64,000 nt of DNA from Balaenoptera acutorostrata. Lineage: Eukaryota > Chordata > Mammalia > Artiodactyla > Balaenopteridae. The stretch's first letter is position 1. Each line of letters starts with the position of its first letter. Below the pieces are notes generated by a model, which was given only the letters and a program-made list of their open reading frames with translations, did no database searches and was not told where the DNA came from. The position numbers were made by a program, and so were the translations under genes. Shown in pieces: positions 1-14,593 of the stretch. The stretch spans positions 62,951,603 through 63,015,602 of the forward strand of contig NC_080081.1 in NCBI RefSeq assembly GCF_949987535.1, in the 5' to 3' direction.

Positions 1-469
1 AAGTCCTAAAATTAACTAGCGAAACGTGCAGTTCAATATTTATACAGGAACTATACACTGCCTCTTGAGAAATGTTAGCAAAGATGCATTTTCTTCATCC
101 CAATGATAAATCACACATAATTCTGACACTCACATACATACATATTATGTGTGTGTGTGTATAAACAAAGATAGGATTATAAAAACACAAACATACAACA
201 AATCAGAAAGAGATCTTAGTTGGAACATTAGAAGCCAAATTAATGCTAGATCAATGCTAGAATCAGTTCTAAATTCACTGAAATTTCACTGAAATTTATC
301 CATTGTTTTACTCTGTGGAAGAATTTAACTTTTAGCCTTGCTACATTCAGGAGAATTTTCAGACTGCCTGATAAAAAATTTGCCGGCATATATATAGTAA
401 TTGCTTAACTAAATCTCATGTAATGAACAAATCATGTAAAGATGCCTTTGCATTTAAAACTATACTTGA
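1..469. other. KPNA3 intron 10, no recognised feature
   Basis: AT-rich intronic DNA. A short TG run at about 148-161 is the only simple repeat. I found no minus-strand reading that continues importin alpha after the exon at 1430-1474, so the following exon lies before the window. The last 15 bases (455-469) are the left copy of the target-site duplication flanking the U6-L1 chimera. Confidence 0.6.
455..469 (+). repeat. Target-site duplication, left copy, of the U6-L1 chimera
   Basis: TAAAACTATACTTGA here is repeated without mismatch at 841-855. It proves that the U6 and L1 parts were inserted as one unit. Confidence 0.95.
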
Positions 470-576
470 GTGCTCGCTTCAGCAGCACATATACTAAAAC
501 TGGAACGATACAGAGAAGATTAGCATGGCCCCTGCACAAGGGTGACACGCAAATTCGTGAAGCGTTCCATATTTTT
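470..576 (+). pseudogene. RNU6: U6 snRNA retrocopy (5' part of a U6-L1 chimera)
   Basis: A 107-bp copy of U6 snRNA runs from the canonical GTGCTCGCTTC start, through the ACAGAGA box (with GATACAGAGAAGATTAGC), to the ATATTTTT end. I count about four substitutions against the canonical mammalian RNA from memory. It is not followed by a normal A tail but joins directly at 577 to the 3' end of an L1, and the whole unit sits between 15-bp direct repeats. Upstream there is no visible U6 promoter (proximal sequence element plus TATA), so it is a retrotransposed copy and unlikely to be a working snRNA gene. Confidence 0.93.
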
Positions 577-840
577 ACGAAGTGAGAGAGTGGCGTGGAC
601 ATATATGCACTACCAAATGTATAATAGCGAGTGGGAAGCAGCCACACAGCACAGGGAGATCAGCTTGGTGCTCTGTGACCACCTAGAGGGGTGGGATAGG
701 GAGGGTGGGAGGGAGACGCAAGAGGGAGGAGATATGGGGATATATGTATATGTATAGCTGATTCACTTTGTTATAAAGCAGAAATTAACACACCACTGTA
801 AAGCAATTATCCTCCAATAAAGATGTTAAAAAAATAAAAA
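577..840 (+). mobile_element. L1 3' end fused to the U6 copy
   Basis: The segment carries the cetartiodactyl L1 3'UTR landmarks in sense orientation: GCTTGGTGCTCTGTGACCACC, a G-rich polypurine stretch near 690-735, AGCTGATTCACTTTG near 757-771, and CCAATAAAGATG before an A-rich tail. Its 5' side starts exactly at the U6 oligo-T end. Confidence 0.88.
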
Positions 841-855
841 TAAAACTATACTTGA
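841..855 (+). repeat. Target-site duplication, right copy, of the U6-L1 chimera
   Basis: Perfect match to 455-469, directly after the A-rich L1 tail. Confidence 0.95.
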
Positions 856-924
856 TATCCTTCAATATTGTATCTCAAAAGGTTGTAGCATGGGCGTTAG
901 TGTGGTTTCACAGAAAGTAAACAC

Positions 925-1090
925 GATCTGTCATCAGAAGATCTCAGTTTTAAATACCGACTGTGACCCTTACAAACTCTGCAGCTTCGGGTAAGTCACT
1001 TAATGTTTCCCTGAGGCCCAGTTTCTTACTCTGTAAAATGGGGACAATAATATCTAGCCTACCTATTTTAAGAATCAAATGAGATTTTAA
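925..1090 (+). mobile_element. MIR SINE fragment
   Basis: The core is recognisable: a GACCCTTACAAACTC-like segment, GGTAAGTCACTTAATG, CTGTAAAATGGGGACAATAAT, then a TTTAAGAATCAAATGAGA ending. It is diverged, as expected for this old family. Confidence 0.75.
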
Positions 1091-1429
1091 AAAAATATGA
1101 AGAAGCTTTATAAAGCTTTTACCACTTTATAAATATTAATACTTTAAAACACTACTATTATGATACAAATAACTAAATTAACTACAAATGTGATAATTTC
1201 TCTAAAGTTAGCATTTTTGCTATCTGAATGATGTAAGATACAAACTTAATTTAACTTTAATCCTGTTTCTGAAAACCACATACATTGTGGAAGCTTGACA
1301 AGTTACTAAGATATATGCTGACACTTATTAAAAGCATAAGAATAAATAACCCTTTTAAAAAATAATAATAAAAACCCTTTCAGTCCCATCCAGAGCAAAA
1401 TCCCAAATCTAAGCTTCTGCTTTACTTAC

Positions 1430-1474
1430 GTTTATGTCCGTATGGTATATGAGGACACATAATGCTGGCAAAAT
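1430..1474 (-). CDS. KPNA3: KPNA3 coding exon (exon 10): armadillo-repeat segment
   Basis: The 45-bp exon reads ILPALCVLIYHTDIN on the minus strand, about residues 243-257 of importin alpha-4. It has a CAG acceptor on the high-coordinate side and a GTAAGT donor at 1429-1424. It begins in phase 0, matching the end of the exon at 2894-3063. LIYHTDIN is the KPNA3 form; KPNA4 has LIHHTDVN (from memory). It is the last exon in the window; the next one (about ILVDTVWALSYL) is not found between 1 and 1429. Confidence 0.93.
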
Positions 1475-3136
<1,662 letters not shown>

Positions 3137-3359
3137 TCATGTTGGGACACTGATGTTCTATGTTTCCTCACCATTAGTCAAGGGCATCAGGTGTTGCTAT
3201 TTCTCCAGATTTTGATTGGGGAACACAAATTTAACCTACCAATCCTGATAGCAAATTGCATATCCATTTCAAAGAGGTACAATCTTAAGTTAGTATTTAT
3301 GAAACAAGAAGGTAGTCAACCCACATTAAAATTAGAGGAAACATAGTGTGTAATGGCTA

Positions 3360-5644
<2,285 letters not shown>

Positions 5645-5689
5645 TTAGACACATAACTACCATTTACATTTATGACCTGCAGATTATAC

Positions 5690-6370
5690 GGTTATCCTTT
5701 ACCTTGTCCTTGAATTTTGTCTTATTATGTCCAACTGCCTGTTGGCTATCTCCACCTGAATGTCTCATTTGCTCTCAAAGTCAGTCAATATAAACTTACT
5801 TCTTTATGTCCATTGGTAGTTGCAACATTTTTTTTTTTAATTTATTTATTTTTGGCTGCGTTGGGTCTTCATTGCTGTGCATGGGCTTTCTCTAGTTGCG
5901 GTGAGCAGGGGCTGCTCTTTGCTGTGGTGTGCAGGCTTCCCATTGCTGTGGCTTCTCTTGTTGTGGAGCACAGGCCCTAGGCGCTCGGGCTTCAGCTGTT
6001 GTGGCACACAGGCTCAGTAGTTGTGGCTCGCGGGCTCTAGAGCGCAGGCTCAGTAGTTGTGGTGCACGGGCTTAGCTGCTCTGCAGCATGTGGGATCTTC
6101 CAGGACCAGGGCTCGAACCCGTGTCCCCTGCATTGGCAGGCGGATTCTTAACCACTGCACCACCAGGGAAGTCCGGTAGTTGCAACTTTTAGCCAGTCAT
6201 TATTTTCCTTGACTCCTTCCTCTCCCACAGACATCTAATCAATAGGGTCATATCAATTTTACCTCTTAAATATTTCTTATATTTATAGCACCATCCCTAA
6301 TATCACTGTGTTAGCTGAAGCCCTCATCATCTCAGTTGAATCACTGCCACAACCTCTAGACAGGTCTTAG
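5690..6370 (+). mobile_element. L2 remnant interrupted by a SINE
   Basis: The flanks of the SINE read like one diverged L2: CCAACTGCCTGTTGGCTATCT and CACCTGAATGTCTCATTTG before it, CCTTGACTCCTTCCTCTCCC and GAAGCCCTCATCATCTC after it. The call rests on remembered consensus wording and needs a repeat search. Confidence 0.5.
5827..6174 (-). mobile_element. CHR-type SINE, long form, antisense
   Basis: Starts with a T-rich tail (reverse of GCCAAAAATAAATAA), then the reversed body, and ends with the reversed tRNA-like head (ACCACCAGGGAAGTCC). It is flanked by a perfect 12-bp duplication GGTAGTTGCAAC at 5815-5826 and 6175-6186. Confidence 0.95.
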
Positions 6371-6374
6371 AGCT

Positions 6375-7439
6375 GTGATTCCACTACAACATCTGCTTTA
6401 CATACCAGAGATATTACAAGGCTACATAATTTTGCTGAAAGGATGAGATCATTATAATTTGGAATGGTGATGGAAGACCTCACAAAGAAAGGGAAAACTG
6501 AACTAGATTTTCAAAGAGGGATAAAGAAAGAAAGGCACTGACAGCTGGAAATACAAATAAAAGTATCATGGGTGGGATGATCATGATGTGTACAGATGAC
6601 TATGAAGGGATCAAGAGAGCTAAAGCCAAGAAGGTATGCAAAAATATAACATGGGATGAAACTGGAAGGGTAGGTTACCTAAGTTTGTGTGTGTGGTATG
6701 GGGAGTAGGACTCAAATCTCAGGCTTCAGAACTTGGAATTTATTCTACAGACATACTAAGTATAGAGTGTTACTGAAAAGTGAAGTAAAAAAAACACTGT
6801 TGGAGTCCATGCAGAATAGATAAAAAAGATTAAAGGCCAATGTAGGAAAAATCTGTTAAGAAATTATCTACATTGTTAGGATAGATAGCTGAAAAACACA
6901 AATTCTTTTAAATAGAATACCAAGGTAGGAGGGGGTGGTAGTGAGCAAAAACCAAGGGGAGCCAAAGGTTAGGGACTTAGAAGAAACTCTGTAAATATCA
7001 GAGAAAGAGAGTGAGGTTGTTAATATCAAAAGGTTAGAGAGATCCGAGAAGGAAAAGGTTTTAAGGAGAATAAATGTCAGCGATACAGCAAGCGGTGAGG
7101 TTAAAAAGATGGAACAGATGAGAAAATGAAGAAGCAGACAAGAACTACATGATGAACTTTGGCAAAAGGCAAGAAGTAAGAGGGTATCGAGGCTGAGGAG
7201 AAATACAGGGATGATAAGATCAAAGATGATGAGACAGTTTATGTTGTCTCAGACTAGAAGAAGAAGGGTTATTAAACTAGGCTAGGTGGCTTGGCAAAAT
7301 ACTGACAATGAGGGCCTTAAATGAGAGAACATAAAGATGTAAAAAATACAATTACAAAGCTAGAGAAAGTCTTCTAAGATGTCATTTGAAAAAAAGAGAA
7401 GACAGAGAAAAAATAAATAATGAGTGCAATAAGTAAATA
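6375..7439. other. Unclassified intronic stretch, possibly antisense L2
   Basis: Purine-rich on the plus strand, with phrases such as CTTGGAATTTATTCTACAG and GAGTGTTACTGAAAAGTGAAG that recall reversed L2, but they are too diverged for me to call. There is no coding sequence. Confidence 0.35.
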
Positions 7440-7625
7440 ATAAATGAATACGTATTATATGCTTGATATTGTATAGTGTTTTGTTTATATTATTTTCATT
7501 CCTCACAACCACCTAAATTTTATTGATGAGGTATCTGAGGCTCAAATGTTACTTGGGTTTTGGTCAGCAACAAACCCTGGATTTAAACCAAGGTCTGTTT
7601 GGCTCCAAAGTCTATGGGCCTCTTA
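7440..7625 (-). mobile_element. MIR fragment, antisense
   Basis: Plus-strand reading shows the reversed MIR order: CTCACAACCACCTAAATTTTA, TGATGAGGTATCTGAGGCTC, and CCTGGATTTAAACCAAGGTC. Confidence 0.7.
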
Positions 7626-7813
7626 TATTATGACACAATTTCCCATGACAAATTCACCAGGTCAGATCGAGACCACCGACTGGTGGTAGTTTTCTATTTT
7701 TACTTTGGGTGGTAGTTACACAGGTCTGCATACATTTTAGCATATTCTTCTGTATATATGCTGTATTTCACAGATACACCCACACAAATGAGCCCATGCC
7801 AAAGACCAAAAAG

Positions 7814-7880
7814 TAAAAAAAAAGGAGAGGAAGGAGAAGGAGAAGAAGGAGAAGAAGAAGAAGAAAGAAAAGCAAATCAA
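7814..7880 (+). repeat. GA-rich simple repeat (GGAGAA/GAA)n
   Basis: Imperfect run of GGAGAAGGAGAAGAA and GAA units, purine-only on the plus strand. Confidence 0.9.
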
Positions 7881-7993
7881 GAACAAAAAGAGGGCCTTAA
7901 AAGTAGAGGTAAATAGAATTTTTGTTTAACAATTGAAATAAACTTATTTTTACTTAAATAAATCTTGTTATAGAAAATATATATGATAGTATT

Positions 7994-8007
7994 AAAAAAG
8001 TGTTATG
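7994..8007 (+). repeat. Target-site duplication, left copy, L1-A
   Basis: AAAAAAGTGTTATG, repeated exactly at 12469-12482. It is preceded by TT, so the nicked strand reads TTTT/AA, the preferred L1 endonuclease site. Confidence 0.92.
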
Positions 8008-10961
8008 CAGCAAAAGCGGTTCTAAGAGGGAAGTTTATAGCTATACAAGCCTACCTAAAGAAACAAGAAAAATCTCTAGTAAACAATCTAACCTTACACC
8101 TAAAGAAACTAGAGAAAGAAGAACAAACAAAACCCAAAGTTAGCAGAAGGAAAGAAATCATAAAGATCAGAGCAGAAATAAATGAAATAGAAACAAAGAA
8201 AACAATAGCAAAGATCAATAAAACTAAAAGTTGGTTCTTTGAGAAGATAAACAAAATTGATAAGCCATTAGCCAGACTCATCAAGAAAAAGAGGGAGAGG
8301 ACCCAAATCAATAAAATCAGAAACGAAAAAGGAGAAGTTACAACAGACACCGCAGAAATACAAAACATCCTAAGAGACTACTACAAGCAACTTTATGCCA
8401 ATAAAATGGACAACCTGGAAGAAATGGACAAATTCTTAGAAAGGTATAACCTTCCAAGACTGAATCAGGAAGAAACAGAAAATATCAACAGACCAATCAC
8501 AAGTAATGAAATTGAAACTGTGATTAAAAATCTTCCAACAAACAAAAGTCCAGGACCAGATGGCTTCACAGGTGAATTCTATCAAACATTTAGAGAAGAG
8601 CTAACACCCATCCTTCTCAAACTCTTCCAAAAAATTGCAGAGGAAGGAACTCTCCCAAACTCATTCTATGAGGCCACCATCACCCTGATACCAAAACCAG
8701 ACAAAGACACTACAAAAAAAGAAAATTACAGACCAATATCACTGATGAATATAGATGCAAAAATCCTCAACAAAATACTAGCAAACAGAATCCAACAACA
8801 CATTAAAAGGATCATACACCACGATCAAGTGGGATTTATCCCAGGGATGCAAGGATTCTTCAATATACGCAAATCAATCAATGTGATACACCATATTAAC
8901 AAATTGAAGAAGAAAAACCATATGATCATCTCAATAGATGCAGAAAAAGCTTTTGACAAAATTCAACACCCATTTCTGATAAAAACTCTCCAGAAAGTGG
9001 GCATAGAGGGAACCTACCTCAACATAATAAAGGCCATATATGACAAACCCACAGCAAACATCATTCTCAATGGTGAAAAACTGAAAGCATTTCCTCTAAG
9101 ATCAGGAACGAGACAAGGATGTCCACTCTCACCACTATTATTCAACATAGTTCTGGAAGTCCTAGCCACGGCAATCAGAGAAGAAAAAGAAATAAAAGGA
9201 ATACAAATTGGAAAAGAAGAAGTAAAACTGTCACTGTTTGCGGATGCCATGATACTATACATAGAGAATCCTAAAACTGCCACCAGAAAACTGCTAGAGC
9301 TAATTAATGAATATGGTAAAGTTGCAGGTTACAAAATTAATGCACAGAAATCTCTTGCATTCCTATACACTAATGATGAAAAATCTGAAAGAGAAATTAT
9401 GGAAACACTCCCATTTACCATTGCAACAAAAAGAATAAAATATCTAGGAATAAACCTACCTAGGGAGACAAAAGACCTGTATGCAGAAAACTATAAGACA
9501 CTGATGAAAGAAATTAAAGATGATACCAACAGATGGAGAGATATACCATGTTCTTGGATTGGAAGAATCAACATTGTGAAAATGAGTATACTACCCAAAG
9601 CAATCTACAGATTCAATGCAATCCCTATCAAATTACCAATGGCATTTTTTACGGAGCTAGAACAAATCATCTTAAAATTTGTATGGAGACACAAAAGACC
9701 CCGAATAGCCAAAGCAGTCTTGAGGCAAAAAAATGGAGCTGGAGGAATCAGACTCCCTGACTTCAGACTATACTACAAAGCTACAGTAATCAAGACAATA
9801 TGGTACTGGCACAAAAACAGAAACATAGATCAATGGAACAAGATAGAAAGCCCAGAGATTAACCCACGCACCTATGGTCAACTAATCTATGACAAAGGAG
9901 GCAAAGATATACAATGGAGAAAAGACAGTCTCTTCAATAAGTGGTGCTGGGAAAACTGGACAGCCACATGTAAAAGAATGAAATTAGAATACTCCCTAAC
10001 ACCATACACAAAAATAAACTCAAAATGGATTAGAGACCTAAATGTAAGACTGGACACTATAAAACTCTTAGAGGAAAACACAGGAAGAACACTCTTTGAC
10101 ATAAATCACAGCAAGATCTTTTTCGATCCACCTCCTAGAGTAATGGAAATAAAAACAGAAATAAACAAGTGGGACCTAATGAAACTTCAAAGCTTTTGCA
10201 CAGCAAAGGAAACCATAAACAAGACGAAAAGACAACCCTCAGAATGGGAGAAAATATTTGCAAATGAATCAACGGACAAAGGATTAATCTCCAAAATATA
10301 TAAACAGCTCATTCAGCTCAATATCAAAGAAACAAACACCCCAATCCAAAAATGGGCAGAAGACCTAAATAGACATTTCTCCAAAGAAGACATACAGACG
10401 GCCACGAAGCACATGAAAAGATGCTCAACATCACTAATTATTAGAGAAATGCAAATCAAAACTACAATGAGGTATCACCTCACTCCTGTTAGAATGGGCA
10501 TCATCAGAAAATCTACAAACAATAAATGCTGGAGAGGGTGTGGAGAAAAGGGAACCCTCTTGCACTGTTGGTGGGAATGTAAATTGATACAGCCACTATG
10601 GAGAACAATATGGAGGTGCCTTAAAAAACTAAAAATAGAATTACCATATGACCCAGCAATCCCACTACTGGGCATATACCCAGAGAAAACCATAATTCAA
10701 AAAGACACGTGCACCCGAATGTTCATTGCAGCACTATTTACAATAGCCAGGTCATGGAAGCAACCTAAATGCCCATCAACAGACGAATGGATAAAGAAGT
10801 TGTGGTACATATATACAATGGAATATTACTCAGCCATAAAAAGGAACGAAATTGAGCCATTTGTTGAGAAGTGGATGGATCTAGAGACTGTCATACAGAG
10901 TGAAGTAAGTCAGAAAGAGAAAAACAAATATCGTATATTAATGCATGTATGTGGAACCTAG
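8008..10961 (+). pseudogene. L1 ORF2 fragment (reverse transcriptase), catalytic motif mutated
   Basis: The frame is open from L1 position about residue 289 of the L1-B protein to the normal stop at 10959-10961; an ATG in the host flank at 7983 precedes it by chance. The endonuclease domain is absent. The reverse-transcriptase core is present, with motif [13 protein letters not shown], the [15 protein letters not shown] block and the C-terminal [18 protein letters not shown] cysteine cluster. However, the FADD motif reads FADA: GCC replaces GAC at 9246-9248. The second Asp binds catalytic metal in this family, so the protein should be inactive as a polymerase. I count 14 residue differences from L1-B over about 985 positions and no frameshift, which means the insertion is young. 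Confidence 0.93.
9237..9248 (+). other. FADA: disrupted reverse-transcriptase active site of L1-A
   Basis: TTT GCG GAT GCC here; the same place in L1-B (57971-57982) is TTT GCG GAT GAC. A single A-to-C transversion at 9247 changes the second catalytic Asp to Ala. Confidence 0.95.
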
Positions 10962-11183
10962 AAAAATGGTACAGATGAGCCAGATTGCAGGGCAGAAGTT
11001 GAGACACAGATGTAGAGAATGGACATATGGACACCAAGGGGGGAAAACTGCGATGAGGTGGGGATGGTGGTGTGCTGAATTGGGCGATTGTGATTGACAT
11101 GTATACACTGATGTGTATAAAACTGATGCCTAATAAGAACCTGCAGTATAAAAAAACAAACAAAACAACTAATACTAAACTTT

Positions 11184-11745
11184 CATTGGGTTATTTGTAT
11201 GGAAATATGTTAATATAAATGTTTCAGACATTACATGAAATTTCTAAAAATCTTATATTTGTATTTGTATGGAAATATGTATGGAAATATGTTAATATAA
11301 ATGTTTCAGACATTACATGAAATTTCTAAAAATCTTATATTTGTATTTGTATGGAAATATGTATGGAAATATGTTAATATAAATGTTTCAGACATTACAT
11401 GAAATTTCTAAAAATCTTATATTTGTATTTGTATGGAAATATGTATGGAAATATGTTAATATAAATGTTTCAGACATTACATGAAATTTCTAAAAATCTT
11501 ATATTTGTATTTGTATGGAAATATGTATGGAAATATGTTAATATAAATGTTTCAGACATTACATGAAATTTCTAAAAATCTTATATTTGTATTTGTATGG
11601 AAATATGTATGGAAATATGTTAATATAAATGTTTCAGACATTACAGGAAATTTCTAAAAATCTTATATTTGTATTTGTATGGAAATATGTATGGAAATAT
11701 GTTAATATAAATGTTTCAGACATTACAGGAAATGTCTAAAAATCT
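11184..11745 (+). repeat. 82-bp tandem array in the 3' region of L1-A, seven copies
   Basis: The phrase TTAATATAAATGTTTCAGAC recurs at 11210, 11292, 11374, 11456, 11538, 11620 and 11702, a strict 82-bp period. Each unit also contains an internal duplicate of ATGGAAATATGT; the first copy has it only once. Copies are nearly identical, with TACATG changing to TACAGG in the last two. L1-B has the same array with three copies. Confidence 0.97.
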
Positions 11746-12407
11746 TATATGTTCTGGTATAATGTTATAAGTAATAATCCTAGTTATTACTTTAAAATGT
11801 ATATCTCAGAAATAACTAATTTTCTTGTCAACTGCATTATTATGAACTTTCATCAAATCTTTAACCATGGTCATGTTTAAGTCTTTTGTCATTTACAGAC
11901 AGTTCTGGGTGTACTCTGATGATTTTGCAAATATGTTCCTATAAAAGGGTTTCATCTTCAAGAAATTCATGGAAAAGACTCTGACAAGTACAGGTTTCTG
12001 GTAACTGACTGTACTGCTGAACTGAATGAATAAGCATTTTCAGAACTCTAATGAAAAACTGATGAACTCATAAAAGTGCTAACAAAAGATCAAGATGAAA
12101 AAAAAAAAGAAATTAATTACAAGGGACTGAGTGAACTGATGAGGATGAGTATAATTTTTGTGACTTTCTGTCTGAATTAAAAAAAAAAAAAAAAAAAAAA
12201 ATCCCACAAGGACTCAGAGGAAAAGAATATACAAATCAATTTTCACTGCAAAGTAAAGGAGCTGTTACAGTGGAGGATTACTGGACTGAATGTCAATATT
12301 ATGACATAGTATAACTGTGTTTCATGTTTGGTAATTGCAATCATTGTTGCTTTTGTTGTGGTCATCCATGTACAATGCTTGGTGTCAGTCTATTTATCTC
12401 TTGTAAA

Positions 12408-12413
12408 AATAAA
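12408..12413 (+). promoter_or_regulatory. Polyadenylation signal AATAAA of L1-A
   Basis: AATAAA is followed by ATACAG and a GT run up to 12433, where the A tail starts, about 20 bases downstream. L1-B uses the same arrangement. Confidence 0.85.
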
Positions 12414-12468
12414 ATACAGTGTGTGTGTGTGTGGAAAAAAAAAAAAAGTGATATGATAAAAAAAAAAA

Positions 12469-12482
12469 AAAAAAGTGTTATG
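12469..12482 (+). repeat. Target-site duplication, right copy, L1-A
   Basis: AAAAAAGTGTTATG as at 7994-8007. A near copy, AAAAAAGTGATATG, lies just before it inside the tail at 12441-12454. Confidence 0.92.
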
Positions 12483-13364
12483 GGCTTTTGGAGGGATGTT
12501 GTGGCACATAATCAAAGCAGAAGGAAGTATTTTTAAATAATGAAAACCCTTAGTAGAAACATTTATATACCACCATTTTATCTAGTCACCTGAAAATCTC
12601 ACAGACAACACTTAGCAAAATATCCCAAGTCTAAACGCCCCTTAAATGCAAAATTAGCCTTTGTTTTAATGTATTTTGGAGTTGAAACTTACATTCTCCC
12701 CACTTAACTCAAACTGATGAAGTTTAAGATATAGCACACCGAGATCTCTCTAAACACTAACAGAAATGGGGCCAGTACCTCAAAAGATACCAAGTGGTGT
12801 TTTTCCCTTTCTATTTTGGAAAATTATAATCTGCCCTCTTATTTTTAATTTACCACAAATAAAAACCATGATGATAGACAACTAATCATGGTTGGAGTTC
12901 TGTTAAAGACTTCTCAGAGTATCAGTAGATCAGCTGGAATACTCCCAGGGTAAGAAAGAGCTACTCAGTTCTGGAAACCATTCATGTTGACTCAAGTCAT
13001 GAGGTTAATCTATATATAGACTCATAAGCAAAGAGTGACTCAAACACTATTTGGGTTGTTTTAAAATATTACTTAAAAAAAAAACCAACTAACAAATAAA
13101 GACTATAAATATTTGAGATAAGTTAGAATAGACAATAAACAGAAGCTAAAATTTTCCTAGAAAATATACACACACTTCATAAACTGAAAAGAGAAGCACT
13201 TTAGGTCTACTGAGTATGATCACAGAATAAGAAAATTACATTAAAATACATGACAAATGACAAATGTGATAAATGCAAAACCAAATGGAACCCACTGGTT
13301 AAATAATAATCACAAATTTTCAGTTAGCTGAAAAAAGTGAACAGGGAGTCAAATCTATACTTAC
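12483..13364. other. Intron 6 upstream part, nothing recognised
   Basis: AT-rich unique-looking sequence between L1-A and the exon at 13365. No repeat family, structured RNA or coding match seen. Confidence 0.6.
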
Positions 13365-13460
13365 TTATCATCCCTTTCTAGACATTTCACTAGAATTGGT
13401 AAAATCCCAGATTTTATTAGGTCATCAATTGGTGGATTTCTGTCACTGGATAATAGCTTT
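13365..13460 (-). CDS. KPNA3: KPNA3 coding exon (exon 6): first armadillo repeat
   Basis: The 96-bp exon completes an Arg codon, then encodes [31 protein letters not shown] and two bases of an Asn codon, about residues 96-128. CTAG acceptor, GTAAGT donor. [10 protein letters not shown] matches KPNA3; KPNA4 has ILVHCLERDD (from memory). It lies in a tight four-exon group with introns of 139, 86 and 193 bp. Confidence 0.97.
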
Positions 13461-13599
13461 CTAGAAAAAGAAATACAAGAAATTAACTGCTATAATTTTC
13501 AAACTATGAACAGAAATAACAATGTGTCACTTCTAGGCTATGAGCTAAGACACCCTAGGCGTGACACCTAATTCTCTCTCTGGACAAATCAGTACTTAC

Positions 13600-13652
13600 C
13601 TTGCAGCCTGGACAGCACTCAACTGGACCACTGGGTTATCACTTGTGGCATT
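13600..13652 (-). CDS. KPNA3: KPNA3 coding exon (exon 5)
   Basis: The 53-bp exon encodes NATSDNPVVQLSAVQAA plus two bases of Arg, about residues 79-96, entering the first armadillo repeat. TGCAG acceptor and GTAAGT donor. NATSDNPVVQ is characteristic of KPNA3 (KPNA4: NASSDNQGIQ, from memory). Confidence 0.97.
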
Positions 13653-13738
13653 CTGCAACACCAAATGTAAATTTCAGAAATTAAAAAAAAATCAATTTCA
13701 AAATACTTCAAAATGAAAATATTAAATTAATAACATAC

Positions 13739-13768
13739 CTGCAATATAGCTTCTAGTGTTACATTTTG
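13739..13768 (-). CDS. KPNA3: KPNA3 coding microexon (exon 4)
   Basis: A 30-bp exon encoding QNVTLEAILQ, about residues 69-78, with an AAG acceptor and a GTATGT donor. It is in phase 0 on both sides, so skipping it would keep the frame. The intron between it and exon 5 is only 86 bp (13653-13738). QNVTLEAILQ is the KPNA3 form against KPNA4 QNTSLEAIVQ (from memory). Confidence 0.95.
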
Positions 13769-13889
13769 CTTCAAAAGAAAAAAAGATAGTTCAGCAAAGA
13801 GTTTAACAGCAAAATTACATTTATTGAATAATCTATTTACTAAAGATAAGAGTTAATATACCTTAATTATCATTGTAAAACTGGTCTTA

Positions 13890-14081
<192 letters not shown>

Positions 14082-14593
14082 TCATGAAGGCTGCTGTTAA
14101 TGAAAAATCCACTAAAATTATTTCAACTTTATCAGGCAACTATGAAACAAACACAAAATCTCTACATAAGGATAATATGAATTAAATGTGTATACTGCAA
14201 ACCAATGACAGGCCACATTCTGGATTTGATAACAAAATTAACTGGTTTAAAGGCCAGCATTCATACGCACAGACACAAAATTTATTAAGCACCAACTGTT
14301 TTGACCAATACTGTGCCTCCTAATCTGTAGTGAAGATTTAAATTTTTAAATTTAAATTATTATTATTATAAAAGTCTAGCAAATATATTTCAACTAGTAT
14401 GCTAGCTTTCTTCAGCTTACTGCTAATGGTTGCCTGAAGCAATTTATTAAGAAGTCAGCTTAATGAAAAAGAGTTTACTTCTAAAATGTTAAGGTTTGTA
14501 TGTTTGTTGGGAGTGGGGGGAATGGGAATTCATTAGCATAAATGCTATCTATTTGCTATAATCTCAGATTTAAACTCTTGCTATCTGGCTTTT

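Larger units (their letters stand above)
8008..12468 (+). mobile_element. L1-A: young 5'-truncated L1 with long 3' region
   Basis: It begins at the CAGCAAAAGC that corresponds to 56742 in L1-B and then runs collinear with it to the A tail, so about 2.8 kb (5'UTR, ORF1, endonuclease) is missing. The 5' junction shares ATG between target and element, a microhomology typical of truncated insertions. It contains the rest of ORF2, the 3'UTR, a seven-copy 82-bp array (about 11184-11745), and a shared segment ending in AATAAA and a GT run. The tail is interrupted by GTGATATGAT. A 14-bp duplication flanks it. It lies antisense to KPNA3. Confidence 0.95.

Noticed and set aside
470..576. A functional U6 gene
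   Set aside because: No upstream promoter elements, joined to L1 and enclosed by a target-site duplication.
7983..8007. ATG at 7983 as a real start for L1-A ORF2
   Set aside because: It lies in the host flank before the insertion point; the in-frame join is chance.
11184..11745. Regular direct repeats that could suggest a CRISPR array
   Set aside because: The units are contiguous 82-bp copies without spacers, inside a mammalian L1.
12324..12536. 70-codon frame MFGNCNHCCFCCGHPC at the end of L1-A, also in L1-B
   Set aside because: It ends in the A tail, differs in L1-B after the GT run, and shows no protein-like constraint.
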